From positions 186,001 to 250,000 of the forward strand of contig NZ_VOJI01000006.1 in the NCBI RefSeq assembly GCF_007923445.1: DNA of 64,000 nucleotides, read 5' to 3'. The position numbers and the translations under genes are program-made. Every line of letters starts with the position of its first letter. Position 1 is the first letter of the stretch. Of this stretch, positions 1-7,507 are shown in pieces. Source of the DNA: Puniceibacterium confluentis. GTDB taxonomy: Bacteria; Pseudomonadota; Alphaproteobacteria; Rhodobacterales; Rhodobacteraceae. The notes beneath the pieces were generated by a model that ran no database searches, was not told the DNA's origin, and saw nothing but the letters and a program-made list of their open reading frames with translations.

Positions 1-44
1 ACTTTTCCGAAAAGTTTTGCCAAGAGTTTTCTGAAAACTCTTGG
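1..44 (+). repeat. tandem stem-loop element, probable terminator of the gene upstream of fabG
   Basis: Two adjacent perfect hairpins. The first is 1-15 (arms ACTTTT/AAAAGT), cut by the window edge. The second is 20-44, with a 12-bp stem CCAAGAGTTTTC/GAAAACTCTTGG. The same two-hairpin design recurs at 2555-2599 on the opposite strand, just after mazG. In the direction of the preceding gene the order is the same at both sites (AAAACTTTT hairpin, then CCAAG hairpin), which fits a 3'-end or terminator element. The upstream gene, probably fabD by usual order, is outside the window. Confidence 0.6.
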
Positions 45-78
45 TCGCCCGTGACAGAAGTTGAAAAAAGGAATGAAT

Positions 79-816
79 ATGTTTGATCTGACTGGGAAAT
101 GCGCGTTGATCACCGGCGCTTCCGGCGGCATTGGTGGCGAGATCGCCCGCAGCTTGCATGCGGCAGGCGCAACCGTCGGTCTGAGCGGCACCCGCACCGA
201 ACCGCTTGAGGCGCTTGCGGCCGAGCTTGGCGAGCGGACGTTTGTCCTTCCCTGCAATCTCGGTGACTTTGCAGCGGTTGAGGCCCTGCCGAAAGACGCG
301 GCCAAGGCCATGGGGGCTGTCGACATCCTCGTGAACAACGCCGGCATCACCCGCGACAATCTTTTCATGCGCATGTCGGATGACGAATGGCAGTCCGTGA
401 TCGACGTGAACCTCACGTCCACTTTCAAGCTGTGCAAAGGTGTGCTGCGCGGCATGATGAAGGCGCGCTGGGGCCGGATCGTGAATATCTCCTCTGTGGT
501 CGGAGCCACTGGAAACCCAGGGCAGGGGAATTATGCAGCGGCCAAGGCGGGTATGGTGGGCATGTCGAAATCGCTTGCCTACGAGGTGGCCAGCCGCGGA
601 ATTACCGTCAACGCCGTGGCGCCCGGTTTCATCACAACGGCCATGACCGACAAGCTGAGCGACGACCAGAAAGCCGCAATCCTGACACAGGTGCCTGCAG
701 GCCGCATGGGCGAGCCGGAAGAGATTGCTGCCGCCGTTCTCTATCTTTCCAGCCCCGAGGCGGCATATGTGACAGGCACCACCTTGCATGTGAACGGCGG
801 TATGGCCATGCTCTGA
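79..816 (+). CDS. fabG: 3-oxoacyl-[acyl-carrier-protein] reductase FabG
   Basis: NADPH-dependent ketoacyl-ACP reductase of type II fatty-acid synthesis in the cytosol; it reduces 3-oxoacyl-ACP to 3-hydroxyacyl-ACP. The 245-residue protein is a classical short-chain dehydrogenase. It has a TGASGGIG cofactor loop near residues 12-19, NNAG near 85, the catalytic Ser in NISSVVG, and YAAAK with Tyr/Lys. The C-terminal segment VTGTTLHVNGGMAM is typical of FabG. The reading frame is open from a TTG at 61, but the ATG at 79 has AAAAAAGGA just upstream and gives the family N-terminus MFDLTGK. acpP follows 212 bp downstream on the same strand, so the context is a fab cluster. Confidence 0.95.
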   Translation: MFDLTGKCALITGASGGIGGEIARSLHAAGATVGLSGTRTEPLEALAAELGERTFVLPCNLGDFAAVEALPKDAAKAMGAVDILVNNAGITRDNLFMRMSDDEWQSVIDVNLTSTFKLCKGVLRGMMKARWGRIVNISSVVGATGNPGQGNYAAAKAGMVGMSKSLAYEVASRGITVNAVAPGFITTAMTDKLSDDQKAAILTQVPAGRMGEPEEIAAAVLYLSSPEAAYVTGTTLHVNGGMAML

Positions 817-846
817 CTCAGCGCCGCCGGTGTCATGGGAAAGCGT

Positions 847-874
847 TTGCCAACCCCTTTCCATGTGCTATAGG
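847..874 (+). promoter_or_regulatory. possible sigma70-type promoter for acpP
   Basis: TTGCCA at 847-852 and TATAGG at 869-874 are separated by 16 bp, in the 212-bp fabG-acpP gap. acpP is usually transcribed far more strongly than its neighbours, so its own promoter is expected. This match is by eye only and the -10 is not ideal. Confidence 0.35.
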
Positions 875-1028
875 CGCGTCAGTTCCGGTTCGTGCCGTTT
901 GATGCGGCCCGCTTCCGATCCCGCGCAGCGGGCAAACGAACCGCCCGGAAGGGCACGACAGAAGCCACCCCGCCGGGGCGAGGGCAAATCCGGGTCCGAG
1001 CACCCGACAGTTGAATGAGGATAACAGA

Positions 1029-1262
1029 ATGAGCGACGTCGCAGACCGCGTGAAAAAGATTGTGGTTGAGCATCTGAGTGTGGAAGAGTCAAAAGTCACG
1101 GACAACGCCTCGTTCATCGACGATCTGGGCGCGGACAGCCTTGATACGGTCGAACTCGTGATGGCTTTCGAAGAGGAATTCGGTATCGAGATCCCGGATG
1201 ACGCAGCTGAAAACATCCAGACTTTCGGCGATGCGGTGAAGTTCATCAGCGAAGCGTCCTGA
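1029..1262 (+). CDS. acpP: acyl carrier protein AcpP
   Basis: Small acidic carrier, 77 residues, that holds growing acyl chains on a 4'-phosphopantetheine arm for fatty-acid, lipid A and phospholipid synthesis. The attachment Ser lies in the invariant [12 protein letters not shown] motif near residue 37, followed by helix II/III residues [10 protein letters not shown]. The frame is open from a TTG at 1011, but the ATG at 1029 gives the standard start [13 protein letters not shown] strong terminator follows directly. fabF, often the next gene, is not here. Confidence 0.97.
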   Translation: MSDVADRVKKIVVEHLSVEESKVTDNASFIDDLGADSLDTVELVMAFEEEFGIEIPDDAAENIQTFGDAVKFISEAS

Positions 1263-1287
1263 TCCCGTCGGGACAGAATTGAATTGC

Positions 1288-1319
1288 AAAACGGCGCGTC
1301 CCTCGGGGCGCGCCGTTTT
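1288..1319 (+). terminator. intrinsic terminator after acpP
   Basis: Perfect 11-bp inverted repeat, AAAACGGCGCG (1288-1298) and CGCGCCGTTTT (1309-1319), with a 10-nt loop. It starts 26 bp after the acpP stop. The A-tract on one side and T-tract on the other could also serve the converging fbpA-like gene from the other strand. Confidence 0.85.
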
Positions 1320-1450
1320 CTGTTGAGGATGGCTTTCAGAGCGAAGTGCCTGCCACTGGACCGGGGCTTGAGACGACATTGCGGGCGCCCCTGAAAAGGA
1401 GCGCCCGCAACAGTGGTGCAGCCTGGAACTCTGGCGCGGCCTACATCCGC

Positions 1451-2452
1451 TCAGCCGTCAAAGTCGATCTCTTCCATCAGGCGCAGCGCATCGCCGCGAA
1501 GGGCTGCGAGATCCATCAGGTTGACCGCATCGGCGGTGAAGTCGCCCCAGGATGCGACCAGATCGGCACGGGGAACACCCGGCTTGACCGGGAACTCGTG
1601 GTTGGCTTGGGCATAGATTTCCTGCGCTTCCGGCGAGGCGAGGAATTCCATGAATTTCAGGCCATCCTCGCGGTGCGGCGCCGCAGAGGTCATGGCCACG
1701 CCCGAGACATTCATGTGCGTGCCGCCATTCTCGAAGGTCGGGAAAATGATGCGCACCGAATTGGCCCATTCCGTCTGTTCGGGGTCTTCCAGCATTTCGC
1801 CCATGTAGTAGGTGTTGCCGAGTGAGATGTCACACTCGCCGGCCCAGATCGCCTTGACCTGCGCGCGGTCGTTGCCCTGGGGCTTGCGGGCCAGATTGGC
1901 CTTGAGTCCGAGGGCCCAGTCCTTGGCGGCGTCATACCCGTGGTGCTCGATCATCGCCGACAGCAGGGCAAGGTTGTACGGATGTGTGCCGGAGCGGGTG
2001 CAGATGCGGCCCTGCCACTTGGGATCCACCAGATCTTCGTAGGTCGTGACTTCGCCATCCGCGACGCGATCCTTGCTGGCATAGACGATGCGGGCGCGCG
2101 ACGTGACACCGAACCACTGATTGCCGGGATCGCGGAACTGTGCGGGGATGTTGTCCTGCAGGACAGAGCTGTCGACGGGCTGTGTGACACCTGCTTCGAC
2201 GGCCTGCGCCAGCCGCGCGATGTCCACGGTCATCAGAACATCTGCAGGGCTGCGGCTGCCTTCGGCACTCAATCGTTCTGTCAGGCCCTGATCAAGGTAG
2301 ACGACATTGGTCTCGATACCGGTCTTGGCGGTGAACGCCTCGGTGATCGGGGCGATCAGTTCGGGTTGCCGTTGAGAATAGATGTTCACCTCGGCCAGCG
2401 CCGGACTCGCGGCGAGAAGGGCAGTGAAGGTGGTTGTGAGGCGCAAGGTCAT
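1451..2452 (-). CDS. Fe(3+)-type ABC transporter periplasmic binding protein (FbpA/FutA family)
   Basis: Predicted periplasmic ferric-ion binding component of an ABC importer. The 333-residue protein has a signal peptide (MTLRLTTTFTALLAASPALA). The mature protein begins with EVNIYSQRQPELI, where Tyr25 matches the first tyrosine ligand of the family. GNTYYMGEML at 212-221 supplies the Tyr215/Tyr216 pair typical of iron-coordinating members. Length fits the family. No permease or ATPase gene lies nearby, so it is an orphan component here. Two palindromes upstream (2492-2508 and 2514-2536) suggest regulated expression, plausibly by iron. Iron as the ligand is inferred from the tyrosines, not shown. 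Confidence 0.85.
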   Translation of the reverse strand: MTLRLTTTFTALLAASPALAEVNIYSQRQPELIAPITEAFTAKTGIETNVVYLDQGLTERLSAEGSRSPADVLMTVDIARLAQAVEAGVTQPVDSSVLQDNIPAQFRDPGNQWFGVTSRARIVYASKDRVADGEVTTYEDLVDPKWQGRICTRSGTHPYNLALLSAMIEHHGYDAAKDWALGLKANLARKPQGNDRAQVKAIWAGECDISLGNTYYMGEMLEDPEQTEWANSVRIIFPTFENGGTHMNVSGVAMTSAAPHREDGLKFMEFLASPEAQEIYAQANHEFPVKPGVPRADLVASWGDFTADAVNLMDLAALRGDALRLMEEIDFDG

Positions 2453-2491
2453 GTTGTCTCCGTCAGGATTTGGATGGTGATGCCCTTAAAT

Positions 2492-2508
2492 CTGACGTTT
2501 TTAGTCAG
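2492..2508 (-). promoter_or_regulatory. palindrome CTGAC-N7-GTCAG upstream of the iron-binding-protein gene
   Basis: Perfect 5-bp inverted repeat with a 7-bp A/T-rich spacer, 40 bp upstream of the start codon. On the gene strand it reads CTGACTAAAAACGTCAG. From memory this resembles the iron-responsive operators (Iron-Rhodo-box type) described in Rhodobacteraceae; I could not check the consensus. Confidence 0.45.
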
Positions 2509-2513
2509 GTCAA

Positions 2514-2536
2514 TACCCGAAGAAATGACTCGGGTA
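2514..2536 (-). promoter_or_regulatory. 7-bp inverted repeat TACCCGA-N9-TCGGGTA
   Basis: Perfect dyad 6 bp beyond the CTGAC palindrome, upstream of the iron-binding-protein gene. It may be a second operator or a hairpin; the 23-bp span and 16-bp centre-to-centre arm spacing suit a dimeric regulator. No T-run follows, so it is unlikely to be a terminator. Confidence 0.35.
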
Positions 2537-2554
2537 ATATCCGCCGGTGTGCAA

Positions 2555-2599
2555 CCAAGGCTTTTCAAAAGCCTTGGCAAAACTTTTTCAAAAGTTTTG
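2555..2599 (-). repeat. tandem stem-loop element after mazG, second copy
   Basis: Two abutting hairpins: 2555-2577 (CCAAGGCTTTT/AAAAGCCTTGG, 11-bp stem) and 2578-2599 (CAAAACTTTT/AAAAGTTTTG, 10-bp stem). They begin 5 bp after the mazG stop on the minus strand. In mazG orientation the order equals that at 1-44, so this is a conserved 3'-end element, likely a terminator, also separating mazG from the next minus-strand gene. Confidence 0.65.
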
Positions 2600-2603
2600 A
2601 GGC

Positions 2604-3410
2604 CTAGCGGCTGCGTTCCGCCGCTTTGGCGGCGTCCCACAGTGCATCCATTTCGGCGAGGTCGCTGTCGGTGGGTGCGCGTCCGCGCGCTGCCAGCCTG
2701 GCTTCGATGAACCGAAATCGGCGCGTGAATTTGGCGTTCGCGCCGCGCAGGGCCTCTTCGGGGTCAATGTCCAGGTGACGTGCGAGATTGGCCATGACAA
2801 AAAGAAGATCGCCAAATTCTTCCCGGGCGTGCGCCGCATCCGTCGCTTCGCGCAACTCCTGGGCTTCTTCGACGATCTTGTCGATCACCTCGTCGGTGCT
2901 GGGCCAGTCGAACCCGACCCTGGCGGCGCGCTTTTGCAGTTTGACGGCACGCATCAATGCAGGAAGGCCGTGAGCCACGCCGTCCAGCACTCCGGAGTCC
3001 CGGTTTTTCGCGCGTTCTTCGGCCTTGATCCGTTCCCAGTCCGCGGTCTGCTGTTGCGCCGTCTTGTCGCGTGTCTCATCGCCAAAGACATGTGGATGCC
3101 GCGCGACCATCTTGTCCGAAATCGTTCTGGCGACATCCTCGAAGGTGAACAGCCCGGATTCGGATGCGATCTGGGTGTGATAGACGGACTGCAGCAACAG
3201 ATCTCCCAGTTCGCCTTTCAGGTCGTCCCAAGCTTGCCGTTCGATGGCGTCTGCGACTTCGTAGGCCTCTTCGATGGTGTAGGGTGCAATGGACGCGAAG
3301 TCTTGCTCGATGTCCCAGGGGCAACCGGTTTCGGGGTCGCGCAGCCGGGCCATGATTGCCAGCAGACGCGGCATCCCGCCGTTTGGGTCGTGGATCAGAT
3401 CGTCGGACAT
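2604..3410 (-). CDS. mazG: nucleoside triphosphate pyrophosphohydrolase MazG
   Basis: House-cleaning enzyme that hydrolyses (d)NTPs to NMP and pyrophosphate. The 268 residues contain both MazG domains. The first carries CPWDIEQ, EEAYEVADAIE and GELGDLLLQSVYH (the EExxE...ExxD magnesium site), then RHPHVFGD. The second carries EEAQELREATDAAHAREEFGDLLFVMANLARH. Length equals that of E. coli MazG. It is transcribed divergently from the M20 gene that starts 63 bp away. The stem-loop element follows its stop. Confidence 0.93.
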   Translation of the reverse strand: MSDDLIHDPNGGMPRLLAIMARLRDPETGCPWDIEQDFASIAPYTIEEAYEVADAIERQAWDDLKGELGDLLLQSVYHTQIASESGLFTFEDVARTISDKMVARHPHVFGDETRDKTAQQQTADWERIKAEERAKNRDSGVLDGVAHGLPALMRAVKLQKRAARVGFDWPSTDEVIDKIVEEAQELREATDAAHAREEFGDLLFVMANLARHLDIDPEEALRGANAKFTRRFRFIEARLAARGRAPTDSDLAEMDALWDAAKAAERSR

Positions 3411-3472
3411 TGCGGGGCCTTTCGATTTGGGTCAGGTACAGGGATGCGACATGAAACAAGGAGTGTCCAGCC

Positions 3473-4630
3473 ATGCCGGTCGTGAACCGCATTGCCGCGT
3501 TTGCCGATGAAATGGCGATCTGGCGCCGCCAGCTGCATCGCCAGCCCGAGCTTGGGTTGGAATGTCACGCCACCGCGGCCTTTGTCGCGGCGCAGTTGCG
3601 GGCGTTTGATGTCGACGAAGTGCACGAGGGGTTGGCCACCAGCGGAGTCGTCGGCATCATCCGCGGACAGGGGCAGGGGCCGGTCACGGGACTGCGGGCT
3701 GACATGGATGCCCTGCCGATGACCGAGGAGACCGGGGCCGAATGGGCCTCTGAAATCCCGGGGCGGATGCATGCCTGTGGTCATGACGGGCACACGACGA
3801 TGTTGCTGGGGGCGGCGCGATATCTCGCGGAAACGCGCAGGTTTTCCGGATCTGTCGCCCTGATCTTCCAGCCCGCCGAAGAGACCGTTGGTGGCGGGCG
3901 ACTCATGGTCGAAGAGGGCATGATGGAGCGTTTTGGCATCACCGAGGTCTTTGCGCTGCACACCGATCCGTTCGGGGCGCTTGGGGAGTTCCGTACCAGA
4001 CCCGGACCGATCATGGCGGCGGTGGATGATTTCGAGATCCTTGTGACCGGCAAGGGAGGCCATGCCGCCTATCCGCACGACTGCCGTGATCCGATGCCCT
4101 GCGCCCTGGGAATCGGTCAGGCGCTGCAGACCATCGTTTCGCGCAATGCGGATCCGTTGCACAGCCTGGTGGTGTCGCTGACGCAGGTGCACGGCGGATC
4201 CGCGATGAACATCATTCCGGAAGAGGTACAACTGGCCGGTACGGTGCGCAGTTTTGACCCCGGGTTGCGTGATCTGGCCGAGAGGCGCCTGCGGGCCATC
4301 GTCGAGGGGCAGGCGCAGAGCTACGGCGTTTCGGCGCGGGTCAATTATCACCGCAGTTACCCGCCAACCGTCAACCATGCCGATCAGACCGATTTTGCGG
4401 TGCGCGTGGCAGCTGAGGTCGGAACCTCGGTGGTGTCGGATCTGGCGCCCGAGATGGGGGCCGAGGATTTTTCCTACATGCTCAATGCGCGCCCGGGTGC
4501 CTTTCTGTTTCTGGGGCAGGGACCGGGGCCTTCGGTGCACAACCCGAAATTCGATTTCAATGACGCCGCCGCCCCCTATGGCGCGTCGTTCTTTGCCCGG
4601 TTGATCGAGACGCGGCAGCCCCTGGGCTGA
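3473..4630 (+). CDS. M20 family metallo-amidohydrolase, first of two tandem paralogues
   Basis: Cytosolic zinc or manganese amidohydrolase of the M20D (hippurate hydrolase / IAA-amino-acid hydrolase / N-acyl-aminoacid amidohydrolase) group, 385 residues. Visible metal and catalytic motifs are GLRADMDALPM, GRMHACGHDGHTTMLLGAA (HxCGHDxH), PAEETVGGGRLMVEEGM with the catalytic Glu pair, and MGAEDFSYML near the C-terminus. The central dimerisation or lid domain contains GGHAAYPHDCRDPM. The substrate cannot be read from sequence. The second paralogue follows after 88 bp, then an agmatinase-family gene, which suggests a small nitrogen-compound catabolic cluster (inference). Confidence 0.9.
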   Translation: MPVVNRIAAFADEMAIWRRQLHRQPELGLECHATAAFVAAQLRAFDVDEVHEGLATSGVVGIIRGQGQGPVTGLRADMDALPMTEETGAEWASEIPGRMHACGHDGHTTMLLGAARYLAETRRFSGSVALIFQPAEETVGGGRLMVEEGMMERFGITEVFALHTDPFGALGEFRTRPGPIMAAVDDFEILVTGKGGHAAYPHDCRDPMPCALGIGQALQTIVSRNADPLHSLVVSLTQVHGGSAMNIIPEEVQLAGTVRSFDPGLRDLAERRLRAIVEGQAQSYGVSARVNYHRSYPPTVNHADQTDFAVRVAAEVGTSVVSDLAPEMGAEDFSYMLNARPGAFLFLGQGPGPSVHNPKFDFNDAAAPYGASFFARLIETRQPLG

Positions 4631-4718
4631 TGGCTTGCACCCTTGCCGCGATGGTGCTTGAGTGCTGCAAAACAAGCCCGGCAAAACTGGCTGGCGACGC
4701 AGGGACAGGGGGACGATC

Positions 4719-5879
4719 ATGCCCGTGATCAACAGCATTTCGGCGCGCTCGGAAGAGTTGGCGGGCTGGCGACAATACCTGCACCAGCACCCGGAGCTGG
4801 GGTTTGAATGCTTTGCGACCGCGCGGTTCGTCGCGGACAAACTTCGGGAATTCGGAATAACGGACATTCACGAGGCCATAGCCACCAGCGGACTTGTGGC
4901 GCTGATCGAGGGACGGGCGCCCGGCCCGACCATCGGCCTGCGTGCCGATATGGATGCCTTGCTGATGGTCGAGAAAAGCGGCGTAGCCCATGCCTCGACG
5001 GTGCCCGGACGGATGCACGCCTGCGGCCATGACGGACACACCACGATGCTGCTGGGTGCGGCGCAGTATCTGGCCGAGACGCGGAATTTTGCCGGCCGTG
5101 TCGCCCTGATCTTTCAGCCCGCCGAAGAGGGTGAGGGGGGCGGGCGGGTGATGGTGGAAGAGGGCATCATGGAGCGGTTCGACATCTCGCGGGTCTTTGG
5201 CATCCATAATTCGCCCGGCGATCCGGTCGGGCATTTTCTGACCGCTCCGGGGCCACTGATGGCGGCGGTGGACACCTTCTGGATCGACATACAGGGGGTG
5301 GGCGGGCATGGGGCGATGCCCTGGCAGACCCGGGATCCGGTGATCACGGCGGTGGCGATTGTCCAGGCGCTGCAGACCATCACGAGCCGGAATGTCGATG
5401 CACTGGATCAACTGGTGCTGACGGTGACGCAAATCCATGCCGGGTCAGGCACTAACATTATTCCCGACACGGCGCAGATTGTCGGCACGGTGCGCAGTTT
5501 CAAGCCCGAGGTCCAGACGCTGGTGATGACGCGGATGGAGGAGATCGTGCGACATCAGGCCGCCAGTTTCGGGATGAGCGCCGAGCTTGTCTACGAGCGC
5601 GGCTATCCGGCGACGGTGAATGACCCTGACGAGGCGGCCTTTGCCGCCGAAGTGGCGCGCGAGATTGTGGGCTCGGAACGGGTGAACGCGGCCTGCGACC
5701 CCATCATGGCGGCCGAGGATTTTGCCTACATGCTGAACGCGCGGCCGGGGGCCTATCTGTTTCTCGGTCAGGGCGAGACCGCAACCTGTCACCATCCGGC
5801 CTATGATTTTGTCGACGAGATTGCCCCTGTGGGGGCGTCCTTTTTTGTGCGGCTGGTCGAAAAGGCGCTGCCGCTGTAA
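4719..5879 (+). CDS. M20 family metallo-amidohydrolase, second tandem paralogue
   Basis: 386-residue M20D enzyme, clearly homologous end to end with its upstream neighbour: GRMHACGHDGHTTMLLGAA, PAEEGEGGGRVMVEEGIMERF and MAAEDFAYMLNARPGAYLFLGQG recur. The ATG at 4719 follows AGGGACAGGGGGACG, a strong ribosome-binding site; the frame is open 57 bp further upstream, but that part does not resemble the family. GGHGAMPWQTRDPV replaces the GGHAAYPHDCRDPM of the first copy, so the substrate pockets probably differ. It shares the strand with the agmatinase-family gene 74 bp downstream, beyond the large hairpin. Confidence 0.9.
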   Translation: MPVINSISARSEELAGWRQYLHQHPELGFECFATARFVADKLREFGITDIHEAIATSGLVALIEGRAPGPTIGLRADMDALLMVEKSGVAHASTVPGRMHACGHDGHTTMLLGAAQYLAETRNFAGRVALIFQPAEEGEGGGRVMVEEGIMERFDISRVFGIHNSPGDPVGHFLTAPGPLMAAVDTFWIDIQGVGGHGAMPWQTRDPVITAVAIVQALQTITSRNVDALDQLVLTVTQIHAGSGTNIIPDTAQIVGTVRSFKPEVQTLVMTRMEEIVRHQAASFGMSAELVYERGYPATVNDPDEAAFAAEVAREIVGSERVNAACDPIMAAEDFAYMLNARPGAYLFLGQGETATCHHPAYDFVDEIAPVGASFFVRLVEKALPL

Positions 5880-5892
5880 ATCTGGGGCGTTG

Positions 5893-5951
5893 GCAGATGC
5901 CCTTTCCGGCGTCGCCCACCCGCCCACCCCGACGCCGGAAAGGGCATCTGC
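5893..5951 (+). promoter_or_regulatory. perfect 22-bp inverted repeat with G-quadruplex/i-motif loop over the agmatinase ribosome-binding site
   Basis: Arms 5893-5914 and 5930-5951 are exact reverse complements (22/22). The 15-nt loop CCCACCCGCCCACCC reads the same in mirror order and on the minus strand is GGGTGGGCGGGTGGG, a four-tract quadruplex sequence with 1-nt loops. The right arm contains GGAAAGGG (5938-5945), the likely Shine-Dalgarno for the ATG at 5954, so folding in mRNA would bury it. There is no T-run, so a simple terminator is unlikely. Confidence 0.8.
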
Positions 5952-5953
5952 AC

Positions 5954-6916
5954 ATGGCGCTTGAAGACGCAAAAAATCAGGTTGATCAGGCCTTTACGCG
6001 CGAAACTTTGCGTGGGACCAGTTTCGAAAACGCATTTGGCGGTGCGCCATCGTTTCTGCGCCGCCGCTACACCAAGGATCTGGCAGGGGTGGATGTGGCG
6101 GTGACCGGCATTCCGTTTGACCAGTCTGTCACCAACCGGCCGGGCTGCCGATTCGGCCCGCGCGCCATTCGCGAGGCGAGCACGCTGCAGCCCTATGACC
6201 CCCCCTATGGCTGGGGTTTCGATCCGCTGGGCGATTTCAGCGTGGTGGATTATGGCGACATGGCGTTTGACTATGCCAAGATCAGCGCCTTTCCCGCCGC
6301 CGTGACAGCACATGTCCGCCAGATCCTGAACGCGGGAGCGGCGAGCCTGACGCTGGGGGGGGACCACTTCATCACCCTGCCGATTCTGCGGGCCTATGCC
6401 GAGAAGTACGGACCTGTCGCGCTGTTGCAGTTCGATGCCCATTCGGATTCCTGGGTCGATGACGATGCCGAGCGGATCGACCACGGAACCTTTGTGTACA
6501 AGGCAGTGCAGGAGGGTCTGATCCTTCCGGAAAAATCCGTTGCCGTGGGGATCCGCACCGTCAATCCGGACACACTGGGGGTGCACATCATCGACGCACC
6601 CGAAGTGCACCGGATCGGCCCGTCGGCGGTGGCCGGGAAAGTGCGCGAGATCATCGGCGACACCCCCTGCTACCTGACGTTCGACATCGACGGTCTGGAC
6701 CCCGCCTATGCTCCGGGCACAGGCACACCGGTCTGGGGCGGGTTGAGCACAGCGCAGGCCGCGGTGATCCTGCGGGAAATCGCCGGTCTGAACCTTCTGG
6801 GCGGCGATGTGGTTGAGGTCTCGCCTCCGTACGATACAACCGGCGCGACGGCCGTGGCTGGGGCGCATGTGGCGATGGAGATTCTCTGTCTCTGGGCCTG
6901 GACCCGGCGAAAGTGA
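5954..6916 (+). CDS. speB: agmatinase / ureohydrolase family protein (SpeB-like)
   Basis: Manganese-dependent hydrolase of guanidino compounds; the archetype splits agmatine into putrescine and urea. The 320-residue protein shows the binuclear manganese motifs GGDHFITLP, FDAHSDSW and TFDIDGLDPAYAPGTGTP, which are diagnostic of the agmatinase subgroup rather than arginase. Relatives include guanidinobutyrase and guanidinopropionase, so the true substrate is open. The ATG at 5954 was chosen because it gives the usual family length; the frame is open to an ATG at 5897, but that would translate the hairpin. Its ribosome-binding site lies inside that hairpin. Confidence 0.88.
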   Translation: MALEDAKNQVDQAFTRETLRGTSFENAFGGAPSFLRRRYTKDLAGVDVAVTGIPFDQSVTNRPGCRFGPRAIREASTLQPYDPPYGWGFDPLGDFSVVDYGDMAFDYAKISAFPAAVTAHVRQILNAGAASLTLGGDHFITLPILRAYAEKYGPVALLQFDAHSDSWVDDDAERIDHGTFVYKAVQEGLILPEKSVAVGIRTVNPDTLGVHIIDAPEVHRIGPSAVAGKVREIIGDTPCYLTFDIDGLDPAYAPGTGTPVWGGLSTAQAAVILREIAGLNLLGGDVVEVSPPYDTTGATAVAGAHVAMEILCLWAWTRRK

Positions 6917-6999
6917 AAATCGTGTCAGTTGGCGGGGTCGCGGTCCGGCCTTCTGTCAGCCGCGCCTGACCAGCGCGCAATGACAGGGAAAGTGGCAGC

Positions 7000-7416
7000 G
7001 TGCGAATGATATTCTGGATCATTGTGCTGGGCATCGTCGGTGCGGTTGCCTGGATTCGTCTGGCACCGTCGGACCCGGCCGTCTGGCATGTCGACCCGAT
7101 GGTGACGGCGGATCAGGATCTGGCGACCGGAGTGCGGCGGCGGGTGACAGGCGGGCTGGACGCTTTCGAAGCTCTGGACCGGATCATCCTGGCGACGCCC
7201 CGAACAGAGCTGCTGGCAGGTAGCATTGACGAAGGCCGGATGACCTACGTCACCCGGTCGCAGTGGATGCGGTTTCCCGATTACACCACGGTGCAGCTGG
7301 ACGGTGTCCAGATCGAGGTATTTGGCCGTTTGCGCTTTGGTCAGGGGGATGTCGGGGTCAACAGGGCCCGGGTCGATGGCTGGCTGGCGGCGCTTGCCGC
7401 CAGGGACGGAACCTGA
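7000..7416 (+). CDS. DUF1499 family protein, membrane-anchored
   Basis: 138-residue protein of unknown function. Residues 3-20 (MIFWIIVLGIVGAVAWI) form one N-terminal membrane segment. The rest is a soluble domain with the DUF1499 pattern of ATPRTELLAGS, MTYVTRSQWMRFPDYTTVQ and VGVNRARVDGWL. The GTG at 7000 has AGGGA 10 nt upstream; an ATG at 7006 is the alternative. It lies between the agmatinase and prfA, and no operon partner is obvious. Confidence 0.75.
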   Translation: MRMIFWIIVLGIVGAVAWIRLAPSDPAVWHVDPMVTADQDLATGVRRRVTGGLDAFEALDRIILATPRTELLAGSIDEGRMTYVTRSQWMRFPDYTTVQLDGVQIEVFGRLRFGQGDVGVNRARVDGWLAALAARDGT

Positions 7417-7507
7417 GGCAGGCCTCGCATCCGGGTGCGGTGGTGCCCGTCGTGCGGACACCTGCGAAGACTTGACCGTTGCGGCGCAATAGGGGACAGA
7501 CGGGCGC

